Source of the DNA: Burkholderia ubonensis
Lineage (GTDB): Bacteria; Pseudomonadota; Gammaproteobacteria; Burkholderiales; Burkholderiaceae
DNA: 64,000 bases
NCBI RefSeq assembly: GCF_001718695.1
Contig: NZ_CP013422.1
Location: forward strand, 1,550,001 to 1,614,000
Direction: 5' to 3'
Part shown: piece after piece, positions 54,935 to 63,986 of the stretch
Numbering within the stretch: the first letter of the stretch is position 1
Layout of the letters: each line of letters begins with the position of its first letter
Made by a program: the position numbers and the translations under genes
Notes under the pieces: model-generated
Databases searched by the model: none
The model's input: the letters and a program-made list of their open reading frames with translations, nothing else
Told to the model about the DNA's origin: nothing

Positions 54935-56362
54935 TCACGCGACGCTTTCGTCGTCGATGTCGTGCGCCGTCGGTTCGTACCGCACGATCAGCAGGAACGC
55001 GATCGGCGTGACCGCGCTGACCGCGACGACCCAGAACATGTCGGTGCCGAGACGCGCCTGCAGGATCGGCAGCACGAACAGCGCGAGCGCCTGGCCGATG
55101 CCGCACAGCGAGCGTCCGAAGCCGACGCCGGTGCCGCGGATCGCGGCCGGATACGACAGCGTCGGATAGATCATCATCTGCGCACCGGGGCCGAATCCTT
55201 CGGCGAACAGCCAGGTCCCGAGCATCAGCAGCACGACGCCCACCGCGATCGCGCCGTGCGGATGCCCGGCGAGCGCCAGCGCGACCAGCGCGATCGTCTG
55301 CAGCGCGAAGCCCGCGATCGCGACGTGGCGCGACGGATAGCGATACGCGAGGCGCATGCCCAGCAAGCCGCCGGTGAACGCGAACAGCACGTTCAGCGCG
55401 AGCGAGGCCGCGATCGTTTCGAACACGCCCGCGCCGAGAAACTGCGACAGGATCGACGGCAGGAAGAACGCGATCGCCGTGTACTCGAACGGAATGCACA
55501 GGTTCATCGCGCTGGCGACGATCGTGCGGCCGAGATACGGGCGCTGGAACAGCACGCGGATCCGCACGGGCGGCGGACTCGGCTCGCGCCGCGCATCGTC
55601 GGCCTCATGCGCGTGAATGCCGTACGACTCGCGCAGGATGCGCGCGGCATCGGCCAGGTCGCCCTGGTTCGCGGCCCACAGCGGCGATTCGTTCATGAAC
55701 CGGTTGCGGAACAGGATGATGACGAGCGCCGGCACCGCCCCGAAGATCAGCGATGCGCGCCACAGCCATCCCGCATGCTCGGCCGGCAACAGGAAATACA
55801 GGCCGAAGATCAGCAGGAAGCAGACCGACGACGCGACGTACCACATCGGGCACCACGCCGCGAGCCGCGACGCCTTGTTGCCGCGCCCGTTGAACTTCGA
55901 GAATTCCGCGAGAAACGCCATCGCGACGGGCAGGTCGATGCCGACGCCGAGCCCCATCACGAAGCGGGCCGCGATCAGCACCCAGACGTTCGGCGCGAGG
56001 CCGGCCGCGATCGCCGCGACCACGAAGAACAGCATGTCGGCCATGAACACCTGATAGCGGCCGATCCGGTCGGTCAGCCAGCCGCCGATCAGGCTGCCGA
56101 AGATCGTGCCGATCATGATCGCCGAACCGACGAGCCCGGTCAGCGCGGGCGTCAGCCCGAATTCGCGCGCGACGTCGTCGATGCCGTAGGACAGCGTCGT
56201 GAGGTCGTACGCGTCGAGAAACACGCCGCCGAGCGCCAGCAGCACGATCATCCGCGCATGGCTGACCGAACTGTCCACGGTATTGATCAGGCGCGCGACG
56301 TCGCTGGCCGAGCGGATGGGAGCGGAAACCGGTGTGGCAGGGCTTAGATCGATCGAACTCAT
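54935..56362 (-). CDS. MFS transporter (sugar/aromatic acid porter type)
   Basis: 475 residues with 12 membrane segments. TM1 LLALGGVFLDAYDLTTLSYG, loop GGWLTDRIGRYQVF, and a long central loop between TM6 and TM7 containing WAANQGDLADAARILRESYG, typical of family 2.A.1.1/2.A.1.15. Convergent with the sulfur monooxygenase operon, so it may bring in its substrate. Confidence 0.78.
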   Translation of the reverse strand: MSSIDLSPATPVSAPIRSASDVARLINTVDSSVSHARMIVLLALGGVFLDAYDLTTLSYGIDDVAREFGLTPALTGLVGSAIMIGTIFGSLIGGWLTDRIGRYQVFMADMLFFVVAAIAAGLAPNVWVLIAARFVMGLGVGIDLPVAMAFLAEFSKFNGRGNKASRLAAWCPMWYVASSVCFLLIFGLYFLLPAEHAGWLWRASLIFGAVPALVIILFRNRFMNESPLWAANQGDLADAARILRESYGIHAHEADDARREPSPPPVRIRVLFQRPYLGRTIVASAMNLCIPFEYTAIAFFLPSILSQFLGAGVFETIAASLALNVLFAFTGGLLGMRLAYRYPSRHVAIAGFALQTIALVALALAGHPHGAIAVGVVLLMLGTWLFAEGFGPGAQMMIYPTLSYPAAIRGTGVGFGRSLCGIGQALALFVLPILQARLGTDMFWVVAVSAVTPIAFLLIVRYEPTAHDIDDESVA

Positions 56363-56691
56363 CGCATTCCTTGGGGTTTGGCGGAATGCACGCCGAGGCC
56401 GGCGTGGAGCCGGAGCCCAGGCTGGTGCATTCGCGATCGGCAGGATTTCGACGGAACGCGGGCGCGTCGACAGGCTGACGTGATTGCGTTCCGGCAGCGG
56501 GCATTCTGTTCCGCCGATCCCGGTATCCCAAGCGATATAAAGCGATAAATTAATCGGGCTGCGTCATAACGTTGGCCGGCTGGCGCGCTCGGCAGGAGCG
56601 CTTGTCGACGATCTTCGTCAGCGCCGCGTCGATGTCCTGACGGTCTAGCCGACCGACGCCCCACTCCGTCCGGAAACCTCGATCCCCTCCT
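56363..56691. other. Intergenic region, 329 bases
   Basis: No supportable complete gene. Near 56534-56555 is an AT-rich direct repeat (AGCGATA twice, 10-base period), a plausible promoter area for the minus-strand MFS gene. The minus strand is open with good codon bias at about 56560-56650 (RQDIDAALTKIVDKRS), perhaps the tail of a lost gene. Confidence 0.4.
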
Positions 56692-57552
56692 CTATCGTTC
56701 AACGTGGAATTCCTGGGAATGCGCAGGCATTTCAGGAAGAAGATCGCATGCGCTGGCCGAACTGCTTACGATGTCGTTCGCTTTGGCAATGACAGGAGCG
56801 TCCACCATTTTTCCATCGACGCTAATGGCCGAGCCGTCGCTTTCCTGAACGGCAGCAAGGACTCGTCGCGCCCACGCGAGCTCTTCCGGGCAAGGGCGCA
56901 GAGCCGCGTGTACATGCTCGATCTGTTTTGGGTGGATGCACAGCTTGCCCCTGAAACCGAGATTGCGGGCTCGAACCGTGTCGCTGCGGATCCGCTGAGC
57001 GTCATCGATTGCAGCAGTGACTCCGTCCACCGGGGCCGCGATGCCGGCAATCCGTGACGCGATGGTCAGTTGTGAGCGGAAATACACGAGTTCATCGCCG
57101 TCACCTTGAATACCGGTGTCGACCTGAAAGTCCAAGGTGCCAAACAAGAGGCGCGCGACTTTCGGCGCCTTCGCCAGCGAGCGGAGGTCGTCAAATGCAA
57201 CCGCGGTCTCGATGAGCGGCAGCAACACCGCTTCATCGGAGATCTCGTTCGCGAGGTTCGAGAGCAGGTCGGCTCGCTCGGCCTTGGGGACCACGATGCC
57301 CTGCAGGCTCGGGCAGGTCCGAAGGGCCGCTATATCGTCCTGGTACCACGCGGTACCGACCGCGTTCGCTCGGACGTACGCTCGCCCGCCTTTTCCAAGC
57401 CACGACACGACGGCGTCACGAGCCTGCGCTTTCGCGGTGGATGGCACGGCGTCTTCAAGGTCGAGGATGACTGCGTCTGCGCCCGCAGCGCACGCCTTGT
57501 CGAATCGTTCCGGTCGATTGCCGGGAACGAACAAATAGGATCTCGGATACAT
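56692..57552 (-). CDS. CitE-like CoA-ester lyase, probable citramalyl-CoA lyase
   Basis: 286 residues, HpcH/HpaI barrel. SYLFVPGNRPERFDKA at the N-terminus, metal/CoA residues in VILDLEDAVPST and the C-terminal CIHPKQIEHVHAAL. Such lyases split citramalyl-CoA (or malyl-/citryl-CoA) into acetyl-CoA and pyruvate (or another keto acid). Upstream CoA transferase and hydratase genes point to citramalyl-CoA. AGGA before the ATG; last gene of the operon. Confidence 0.82.
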   Translation of the reverse strand: MYPRSYLFVPGNRPERFDKACAAGADAVILDLEDAVPSTAKAQARDAVVSWLGKGGRAYVRANAVGTAWYQDDIAALRTCPSLQGIVVPKAERADLLSNLANEISDEAVLLPLIETAVAFDDLRSLAKAPKVARLLFGTLDFQVDTGIQGDGDELVYFRSQLTIASRIAGIAAPVDGVTAAIDDAQRIRSDTVRARNLGFRGKLCIHPKQIEHVHAALRPCPEELAWARRVLAAVQESDGSAISVDGKMVDAPVIAKANDIVSSSASACDLLPEMPAHSQEFHVER

Positions 57553-57641
57553 AAGATTTGTCCTGGAGGTGAGCGGGCGTCCTGATGAGACGCGACCGCA
57601 GTGGCATCGCGACAAGCGATCGAGAGCGCCCGCTGCTTTCC

Positions 57642-58991
57642 TTAGTGCGCAGCCTCTACGAGACGCTCCGATACCGCCTTCGGTTCGACCGTCCGTTGCC
57701 GGCCGAGGAAGAACGCGGCGCAGGCGCTGACGAGAGACATGGCCGCGAGAAAAGCGGCAACGGCGTATGCGGAATGGAACGTCTGAAACAGCCACAGCGA
57801 AATCATCGGCGCGGGGCCGCCGGCAATGATCGAGGCGCCCTGGTATCCGAGCGACGCACCGCTGTAGCGAATGCCGGGAGGAAACGACTCGGCGATGAAG
57901 GCGGCCTGCGACCCGTAGAGCGCCGCATGAATGACCATGATGATGACCGTGCCCGCAATGACGGCGAGCGGAATCTTCGTATTGAGCAACGCGAAGTACG
58001 GGAAAGCGAACAGCATCATGCAGACGGCTGCCGACATGTAGGTCTTGCGACGGCCGATACGGTCCGCCAGATGCCCAAAGTACGGCAACGCGAAACACGC
58101 GACAACGGCGGCAATCAACACCGCGTTCAGGATGAACCCCTTGCCGAGGCCGAGGTTCTTCGAGCCGTACAGCATGGCGAACGACGTGAGCATGTAGAAC
58201 GCGGCCTGTTCGCCGGGACGGACGAGTGCCGACAGCAATATCGCCTTCCACTCGGTTCTAATGGCTTCCCGAACAGGACTCCTGGTGCGGTCGACCGACT
58301 GGTTGGCCTCGACGAAATCCCTGGTCTCCGGCACGCCCATGCGAATCAGCAGGCCGAACACCAGAAGCACACCGCTTGCATAGAAGGGAACTCGCCAGCC
58401 GAAGTCCATCAGCGAGTCGCCGCTCAAGCGGCTGCAGACGCTCCAGACCAGCACCGAGATGACGAGGCCGAGCGGTACGCCGACATTCGGCAGCGACGCC
58501 ATGAAGCCGCGACGCTTGCCTTGATGACTCTCCATCGAGAGGAGCACGGCGCCGCCCCACTCGCCGCCTACGCCGATTCCCTGGAGGAACCGAAGTCCGA
58601 CGAGCAGCCAGCCGGCAGCGGGTCCGATCTGTTGCGTGGTGGGCAGCAAGCCCACGAGCAACGTCGCGACGCCCATCAAGGTCAGCGTGGCGACGAGCGT
58701 CGATTTGCGGCCCACACGGTCGCCCATGTACCCGAAGATGGCGCCGCCCAAGGGGCGCGACAGAAAGCCCACGAAAATCGTGGCGAACGACTCCATGAGG
58801 CCTTCCGAGCTGCCGTGTGCAAAGAACAGCCTCGGGAAAATCAGGGCGGCTGCGGTGCCGTAGATGAAGAAGTCGTACCACTCGATCGTGGTGCCTATGA
58901 CGCTTGCGATTGCGGCGCGGCGCTCAATGCGCTTCGAGTCCTTCGACTGGGTCGAGGCAACGGCCTGACCATGACGGGCGTTCGGGTGCAT
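57642..58991 (-). CDS. MFS permease, metabolite:H+ symporter (MHS) family
   Basis: 449 residues, 12 membrane segments. MHS motifs: SVIGTTIEWYDFFIYGTAA in TM1, GYMGDRVGRKSTL after TM2, FLQGIGVGGEWGGAVLLS in TM4-5. These carry di- and tricarboxylates and similar acids. Inside the presumed itaconate/mesaconate operon (48 bases after the hydratase), so it is probably the uptake system. GGAGAC upstream. Confidence 0.85.
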   Translation of the reverse strand: MHPNARHGQAVASTQSKDSKRIERRAAIASVIGTTIEWYDFFIYGTAAALIFPRLFFAHGSSEGLMESFATIFVGFLSRPLGGAIFGYMGDRVGRKSTLVATLTLMGVATLLVGLLPTTQQIGPAAGWLLVGLRFLQGIGVGGEWGGAVLLSMESHQGKRRGFMASLPNVGVPLGLVISVLVWSVCSRLSGDSLMDFGWRVPFYASGVLLVFGLLIRMGVPETRDFVEANQSVDRTRSPVREAIRTEWKAILLSALVRPGEQAAFYMLTSFAMLYGSKNLGLGKGFILNAVLIAAVVACFALPYFGHLADRIGRRKTYMSAAVCMMLFAFPYFALLNTKIPLAVIAGTVIIMVIHAALYGSQAAFIAESFPPGIRYSGASLGYQGASIIAGGPAPMISLWLFQTFHSAYAVAAFLAAMSLVSACAAFFLGRQRTVEPKAVSERLVEAAH

Positions 58992-59039
58992 CTATGTCTC
59001 CAATCTTGAGAAATTTTGTCGAGGCAGGCGTGTGTGCGT

Positions 59040-59879
59040 TCAGAACGAGGCTTCGGCTCGCATGGACACTGCACCGCCGGGCAAGCTCACCCAGACGACG
59101 AGCTGGTCGCCGTCTGGCGCGGCGTTGAGCTCCAATTCGTTGCCCAGTAGCGACGGCTGAACGCCGCGATAATGGAACTGCTTCAGGCGACGTCCGCTCA
59201 CTTCCTCGGCGAAGCTCGCAAGGAGCGTTGCGTTGAGGGGGCCGTGAATCACGAGATTCGGATAGCCTTCGACCGCTCGGCAGTAGTCGGCGTCGTAATG
59301 AATGCGATGGCCGTTGAACGTCAGCGCGGAGTAGCGGAACAGCATCGTCGAATCGGGTTTCACGCGACGCGTCCGCTGCGGTGGCGGCATGTTCGTTTGC
59401 GCAGGTGTAGCACCGGCCTTCGACGCTTCCTTGTAGACAATGTCGTGGTGCTCGGTGACAAGCACCTCCCCTTCGCGCACGACTTCATGCAGGACGGTCA
59501 CGAAGACGAGTTCGCCACTGCGTCCTTGTTTGTGTTCGACCGATGCGATGCTTGAACGCCTTTCCACTTCTGCGCCAAGCGGCAGGTCGCCATGAAATTC
59601 GAGCTTGCCGCCGGCCCACATGCGGTTCGGCAACGGCACGGGAGGCAGGAAGCCGCCTCGTGCGGGGTGTCCATCTCGGCCGAGCGCCGAAGGCGCCTCA
59701 CCGCTCAGGAAATAGAGCCAATGCCAAAGCGGAGGCAAGCGTGCGCCGTCGACGAAGCCGGACTGCGGAATGCCGAGCGTCGCGGCCATCAGCCGCGCGT
59801 GACGCGACGACAGGACGTCACGGCTGCACTCGCTCTTGCCGATCCATTCGCGCAGGTGCGCAATATCGACGCCGCTCAT
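59040..59879 (-). CDS. MaoC/HTD2-type hydratase, probable mesaconyl- or itaconyl-CoA hydratase
   Basis: 279 residues with an N-terminal FAS1-like hotdog (LPPLWHWLYFLSGEAPSALG) and a second hotdog with FRYSALTFNGHRIHYD and YPNLVIHGPLNATL, the Asp/His-type active site of MaoC/HTD2 enzymes such as mesaconyl-C4-CoA hydratase. Adds water to give citramalyl-CoA. Start overlaps the CoA transferase stop by 4 bases. Confidence 0.82.
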   Translation of the reverse strand: MSGVDIAHLREWIGKSECSRDVLSSRHARLMAATLGIPQSGFVDGARLPPLWHWLYFLSGEAPSALGRDGHPARGGFLPPVPLPNRMWAGGKLEFHGDLPLGAEVERRSSIASVEHKQGRSGELVFVTVLHEVVREGEVLVTEHHDIVYKEASKAGATPAQTNMPPPQRTRRVKPDSTMLFRYSALTFNGHRIHYDADYCRAVEGYPNLVIHGPLNATLLASFAEEVSGRRLKQFHYRGVQPSLLGNELELNAAPDGDQLVVWVSLPGGAVSMRAEASF

Positions 59880-61048
59880 GCGAATTCTCCCACTTGCTTC
59901 GTGGCGAACTCGGCCCGAATGCGCTCCGTGTGTTCACCCAATCGAGGCGCTGCATCAAAGTGCCGGCTGTCCCACGGCGCGCGAACCGCCGGCGCAATCA
60001 TGCGCAATTCTTCGCCGTCGACCGTCATCGGCCACGTCCGCAGCGCAGGGTGTTCAGCCATCTGGGCAACCGAGCGAACCTGACCGTAGGCGGTGTTCGA
60101 AGCTGCCAGGCGTTGCAGTGCTTCACTGGAGTCGAGCCTCGCGAACGCTTCGGCAATCACCCGATCGAGGGCTTCGCGGTTTTGCACGCGCTTCGTGTTG
60201 GACGAGAAGCGCGAGTCTTCTGCCACGTCCGGTTGCTGCAGGAACGCCGAGCAGAACTGGCGCCACTCGCGCTCGTTCTGAATGCTGATGACGATGTCGT
60301 CGCCGTCGTTGGTCTTGAAAGCGCCATACGGCGCAATGGAAGGATGCTTCAGCCCCTGACGCGTAGGCGCTCCGTTTCCGTAAACCTGGTGAACATAGGG
60401 AATCGTCATCCAGTCCGCCGCGCCGTCGAACAACGAAACCGAGACACCCGAGCCCTTGCCCGTGCTCGAGCGAAGCGCGAGCGCCGACAGCACTGCAATG
60501 GTCGCGTTCATCCCCGCGCCGATGTCGCAGATGGAAACGCCCACGCGCCCGCACGCATCCGGTGCGCCCGTGATACCCGCGAGACCGCTTTCGCACTGCA
60601 CGAGAAGGTCGTACGCCTTGAGATTGCTCGCGGCGTTGTTCGTGCCGTAGCCGCTGATATCGCACGTGATCAGACCCGTGTGCATTTCGCGCAGTTTTTC
60701 ACTGCCGAATCCAGCTCGATCCAATGCGCCGGGAGCCAGGTTCTGAACGAAGACGTCGGCCTGCGCAATCAGCCGATGCAGGAGCGCGGCGTCATCGGCG
60801 TCCTTGAAGTCCAGCACGACCGATTCCTTGCCGCGATTCGTCCACACGAAATACGACGATTGGCCGTTCGCGGCCGCGTCGTAGCCACGCGCGAAATCGC
60901 CTTCCGCGCGCTCGATCTTGATGACTCGCGCCCCCATTTCGGCCAAGCGACCGGTGCACAGAGGCGCGGCCAGGGCTTGTTCGATGGAGACGACGACTAC
61001 GCCGGCGAGCGGCTTCGCCGACGGTGTTTCAGCAACTGATGCGACCAT
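59876..61048 (-). CDS. Family III (CaiB/BaiF) CoA transferase
   Basis: 390 residues. VVVVSIEQALAAPLCTGRLAEMGARVIKIE is recognisable in shorter parts (APLCTGRLAEMGARVIKIE), and the catalytic Asp is in LKAYDLLVQCESGL. Transfers CoA from a donor such as succinyl-CoA to a dicarboxylate. ATG 61048 follows AGGAAGG; the GTG one codon upstream is possible. First gene of the operon, divergent from the LysR gene. Known itaconate operons use a different (Cat1-type) transferase. Confidence 0.85.
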   Translation of the reverse strand: MVASVAETPSAKPLAGVVVVSIEQALAAPLCTGRLAEMGARVIKIERAEGDFARGYDAAANGQSSYFVWTNRGKESVVLDFKDADDAALLHRLIAQADVFVQNLAPGALDRAGFGSEKLREMHTGLITCDISGYGTNNAASNLKAYDLLVQCESGLAGITGAPDACGRVGVSICDIGAGMNATIAVLSALALRSSTGKGSGVSVSLFDGAADWMTIPYVHQVYGNGAPTRQGLKHPSIAPYGAFKTNDGDDIVISIQNEREWRQFCSAFLQQPDVAEDSRFSSNTKRVQNREALDRVIAEAFARLDSSEALQRLAASNTAYGQVRSVAQMAEHPALRTWPMTVDGEELRMIAPAVRAPWDSRHFDAAPRLGEHTERIRAEFATKQVGEFA

Positions 61049-61117
61049 CACTGCCTTCCTGAGTTGGGATGATGGCTATCAGTATCGGAAAACGCCGCGG
61101 TCGATTACAGCGAGATT

Positions 61118-61138
61118 TCACGAAGGGATCGTTCGTGA
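61118..61138. promoter_or_regulatory. LysR-type operator in the divergent gap
   Basis: TCACGAA-GGGATCG-TTCGTGA: perfect 7-bp arms with a T-N19-A span; a further TTAACGAAATCGTG lies just beyond, perhaps the activation half-site. It is 70 bases before the CoA transferase and 97 before the LysR start. Confidence 0.6.
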
Positions 61139-61234
61139 TTAACGAAATCGTGCAATGCAGCAATCGCCGGCATGCATGCCAGCTAGTACTCCTGTGCTAT
61201 AAAGCCGGCATCATCTTCGCGAAATTCGAACACG

Positions 61235-62125
61235 ATGAGCTATGACTTGACTGACCTGAAGGTGTTCGTCGCCGTCGCCGAAGAGGGCAACGTCTCGCGC
61301 GGCGCTGAACGCTGCCACCTTGCGCCATCGTCCGCGAGCCTTCGCGTGAAGAATCTTGAAGACTCGGTAGGCGTGACGTTGCTGAGCCGGCATCCGAGAG
61401 GCGTCGCGCTGACGGCGGCGGGCCAGGTGCTCGTGGAGCACGCACGGCGTTGTCTCGCTCAACTCGACCAGATGCGCTCGGATCTTTTGCCTTTCGCCGA
61501 AGGACTGACCGGGCACGTCACCGTATTCGCCAACAACAACGCGATCAGCTCCCATCTGCCGGACGATCTCGCTCGTTTCTTCGCGGCGTTCCCGAGCGTG
61601 CGCATCACACTGGAAGAAAGACTCAGCCACGACATCGTGGGCGCCGTGGTGGCCGGTCGAGCGGACGTGGGTGTGGTGGCATTGGAATCCGAGCATTCGG
61701 CGCTGCGATTCGTACCGTACAAGAAGGACCAGCTGGTCTTGCTCGCGCCAGTGACGCACGCGCTCGCGAGGCAAAGCGAAGTCAGCTTCGCGGCGTGCCT
61801 GGGTCAGCCGTTCATCAGTCTGCAATCAGGGGCTGCGCTGCACACCTTTCTGGTGAATCATGCCGCCGCGCTCGACGGACGACTCGACATTCGCGTGCAG
61901 GTATCCGGTTATCGGGCTATCGCTCGGCTCGTATCGTCGGGAGCCGGAATCGGCATCGTTCCGCGGACGGCGATTGAATCATCCGACGAAGGCAAGGTCG
62001 CGGTCATCCCGCTAATCGAGCCCTGGTCTCAGCGCAATCTCCACGTCTGCGTACAGCGCAATCCGGCGGAGAAGAACCTGTACCGCGACAAGCTGATCAG
62101 CATGCTGTGCCATCCTTCGGAGTGA
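61235..62125 (+). CDS. LysR-type regulator of the CoA-transferase operon
   Basis: 296 residues. N-terminal helix-turn-helix GNVSRGAERCHLAPSSASLR and a LysR effector domain (HVTVFANNNAISSHLPDD). Divergent from the CoA transferase gene, so it probably activates that operon with itaconate, mesaconate or a related acid. The ATG has no strong ribosome site. Confidence 0.85.
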   Translation: MSYDLTDLKVFVAVAEEGNVSRGAERCHLAPSSASLRVKNLEDSVGVTLLSRHPRGVALTAAGQVLVEHARRCLAQLDQMRSDLLPFAEGLTGHVTVFANNNAISSHLPDDLARFFAAFPSVRITLEERLSHDIVGAVVAGRADVGVVALESEHSALRFVPYKKDQLVLLAPVTHALARQSEVSFAACLGQPFISLQSGAALHTFLVNHAAALDGRLDIRVQVSGYRAIARLVSSGAGIGIVPRTAIESSDEGKVAVIPLIEPWSQRNLHVCVQRNPAEKNLYRDKLISMLCHPSE

Positions 62126-62150
62126 TACGCCAAGGTGTGGCTTGGTCTAG

Positions 62151-63311
62151 CTATCGTCCTTCAGCATGATGAATCAGCTGACTGCCGCCTTGCGACTTCG
62201 CCCGATATAGCGCCTGATCTGCCGCTGCGAGCAAATCGGTGAGTGAAGGCACCTCGGAATTCGACGTCGCCAGGCCAATGCTGACGGTTGCGGAAATCCG
62301 ATGATCGTCGGCGCTGTGGACCATCCTGGCAAACTGGCTCGCAATGCTTTCGCCGATCTCGTTCGCGCGATGGCTGTCGTGATCGGGCAGCAGAGCAGCG
62401 AATTCTTCACCACCGATGCGCGCCAGAATCGTGTTCGCGTCGGTACTGGCGCGAACCACGCCCGCGAACGATCTCAGCACCTCGTCGCCGGTTTTGTGCC
62501 CATAGCGATCGTTGATCTTCTTGAAGTGGTCGAGATCAAATGCAAGGAGCGTGACCGGGCGTCGACGTATCGCGCAATCGTTGATGATTCGCTCCCCCTC
62601 TTCGAAGAACAGCCTGCGATTTCCCAGGCGCGTCAGGTAATCCGTACGGGACTCTTGCAGGAGTTCGCCGTGAACCTCCTCGCGGGTGAGCCGAAGTAGC
62701 GTCATCGGCAAAACGACCGAATAGAGCACGCCTTCGTACATCGTGATCTTGCTCGAAATCGACAGTGCGCTCGCTCCAAAGACCGGGACCACCCAAGGCA
62801 GGACGAAGGCTCTGGCAGCGTAGAACAGTGCATGGACGCCCGTCACCGCCACAGCGACGCGTCGAGCTTGAACGGCCGGCATCCCGTCGCGTCGTGTCAG
62901 TTCGAGGGCCGTCATCGCGGAGACGAGCGCGATGGGCAGCGCGCTGGCATAGAGCCATACGGCGGCCTGCCCGCGCGCGCCGGCCGCCGCCCAGGTCAAC
63001 CCCATCAAGATCAGCAGGCCGATCGAGCCTGCGAGATACCGCCGGCCGTTGAACATTGCCACAGCGCGCAGAACCAGTAGATAGCCGCTCAGAATCACGA
63101 GATTGCTTACAGCCGCGCCCGCGGCGCCCAGCAGTTCAAGCCGGAACGCGGCCACGGCGCAACCGATCCCGAGCGTCGCATATCCGGCCGCCAGCATTCG
63201 CAGTTCGTTGCTGCGCTTGGGATGCGATACGTGCTCCCAATATGTCATGGCGGAACTGGCCCACAAGGTGCCGATCACTAGAAGGTAGAGGGTAGCCAGA
63301 TCGACTTTCAT
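62151..63311 (-). CDS. Membrane-bound diguanylate cyclase (GGDEF)
   Basis: 386 residues. About seven membrane segments in residues 1-210, then a GGDEF domain from TDYLTRLGNRRLF with active site GGEEF and the substrate residues of DLDHFKKINDRYGH. Synthesises cyclic di-GMP. The residues where an RxxD inhibitory site would be are DANT, so product feedback is probably absent. Start ATG 63311 is preferred to an upstream TTG. Signal unknown. Confidence 0.87.
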   Translation of the reverse strand: MKVDLATLYLLVIGTLWASSAMTYWEHVSHPKRSNELRMLAAGYATLGIGCAVAAFRLELLGAAGAAVSNLVILSGYLLVLRAVAMFNGRRYLAGSIGLLILMGLTWAAAGARGQAAVWLYASALPIALVSAMTALELTRRDGMPAVQARRVAVAVTGVHALFYAARAFVLPWVVPVFGASALSISSKITMYEGVLYSVVLPMTLLRLTREEVHGELLQESRTDYLTRLGNRRLFFEEGERIINDCAIRRRPVTLLAFDLDHFKKINDRYGHKTGDEVLRSFAGVVRASTDANTILARIGGEEFAALLPDHDSHRANEIGESIASQFARMVHSADDHRISATVSIGLATSNSEVPSLTDLLAAADQALYRAKSQGGSQLIHHAEGR

Positions 63312-63676
63312 CGCCGTCGTCAACGCGGTATCCCCGCCACGACGAGGAAAAGGTTAAGGGTCTATCGAGATTACGGCAAATGCGTCGGATTCTTGAAAAA
63401 TCTCGTGGACGCGGCGGTCTGCAGCGGGATGCCACGGGACGCGGTGTCATGTAGCCCCGATTCCGAGGCGGGCGACGTCATGCATCGCTCGTAGACCAAA
63501 ATAAAGCCGCCACCGTCGGGGATGCGGAGATGTCGCCTCGCCCGTCGCCGTTGACCAGACATCCGAAACCCTGCGGAAGTCGTGAGGCTGCACGCCGCGC
63601 AATAAGGTTGTCACTGAGCGCGGCATTGCAAAGACCCAGCTATTTGTATGAAGCCGCGGCAGACCACCATCGACTT
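63312..63676. other. Non-coding region upstream of the cyclase
   Basis: 365 bases. A 63-codon minus-strand frame (63371-63562) is open but shows no domain or ribosome site. Nothing else supportable. Confidence 0.4.
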
Positions 63677-63933
63677 CTATGACTGCCCGGCCAGTGGCAT
63701 GGCAAAGAGGCGTTCATCCCACACCACGGGTCGAGGATCTGTCACGACGATTCGCGCCGCGTCGGGATGTGCCGGATTCACCAGCACGTCGAACGCTGCC
63801 CGGACGACGACGGAAGGGACGGCGCAGACTTCGGCAGGCCGTCGCGCACGAGCGCCTCCAATTCCGCCAGCGTGTGCGGGACCGGCTGCAACTCCATGAC
63901 CGCAGCCACGGCTTCAGGGGTGACGAGCAACAT
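63677..63933 (-). pseudogene. Collapsed Xre-RES toxin-antitoxin remnant
   Basis: From ATG 63933 the frame MLLVTPEAVAAVMELQPV, then HTLAELEALVRDGLPKS, looks like the start of an Xre/MbcA-type antitoxin. After about 45 codons the frame is lost. In another frame, AFDVLVNPAHPDAARIVV and PVVWDERLF give the end of a RES-domain toxin, stopping at 63677. The helix-turn-helix, DUF2384 and most of the RES domain are missing, so an internal deletion fused the first gene's start to the second gene's end. Confidence 0.6.
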
Positions 63934-63948
63934 GGCGGCTCCCTGGCA

Positions 63949-63986
63949 GGTATCAAATGATGCGCGATTATAGTCAATCTGATACC
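63949..63986 (-). promoter_or_regulatory. Surviving promoter and operator of the Xre-RES remnant
   Basis: GGTATCA (63949-63955) and TGATACC (63980-63986) flank a minus-strand TATAAT (63972-63967). Arms around the -10 box are what an autoregulated toxin-antitoxin operon would have. Confidence 0.55.

Noticed and set aside
63371-63562. 63-codon minus-strand frame upstream of the diguanylate cyclase
   Set aside because: No ribosome site or family resemblance; left as part of the non-coding region.
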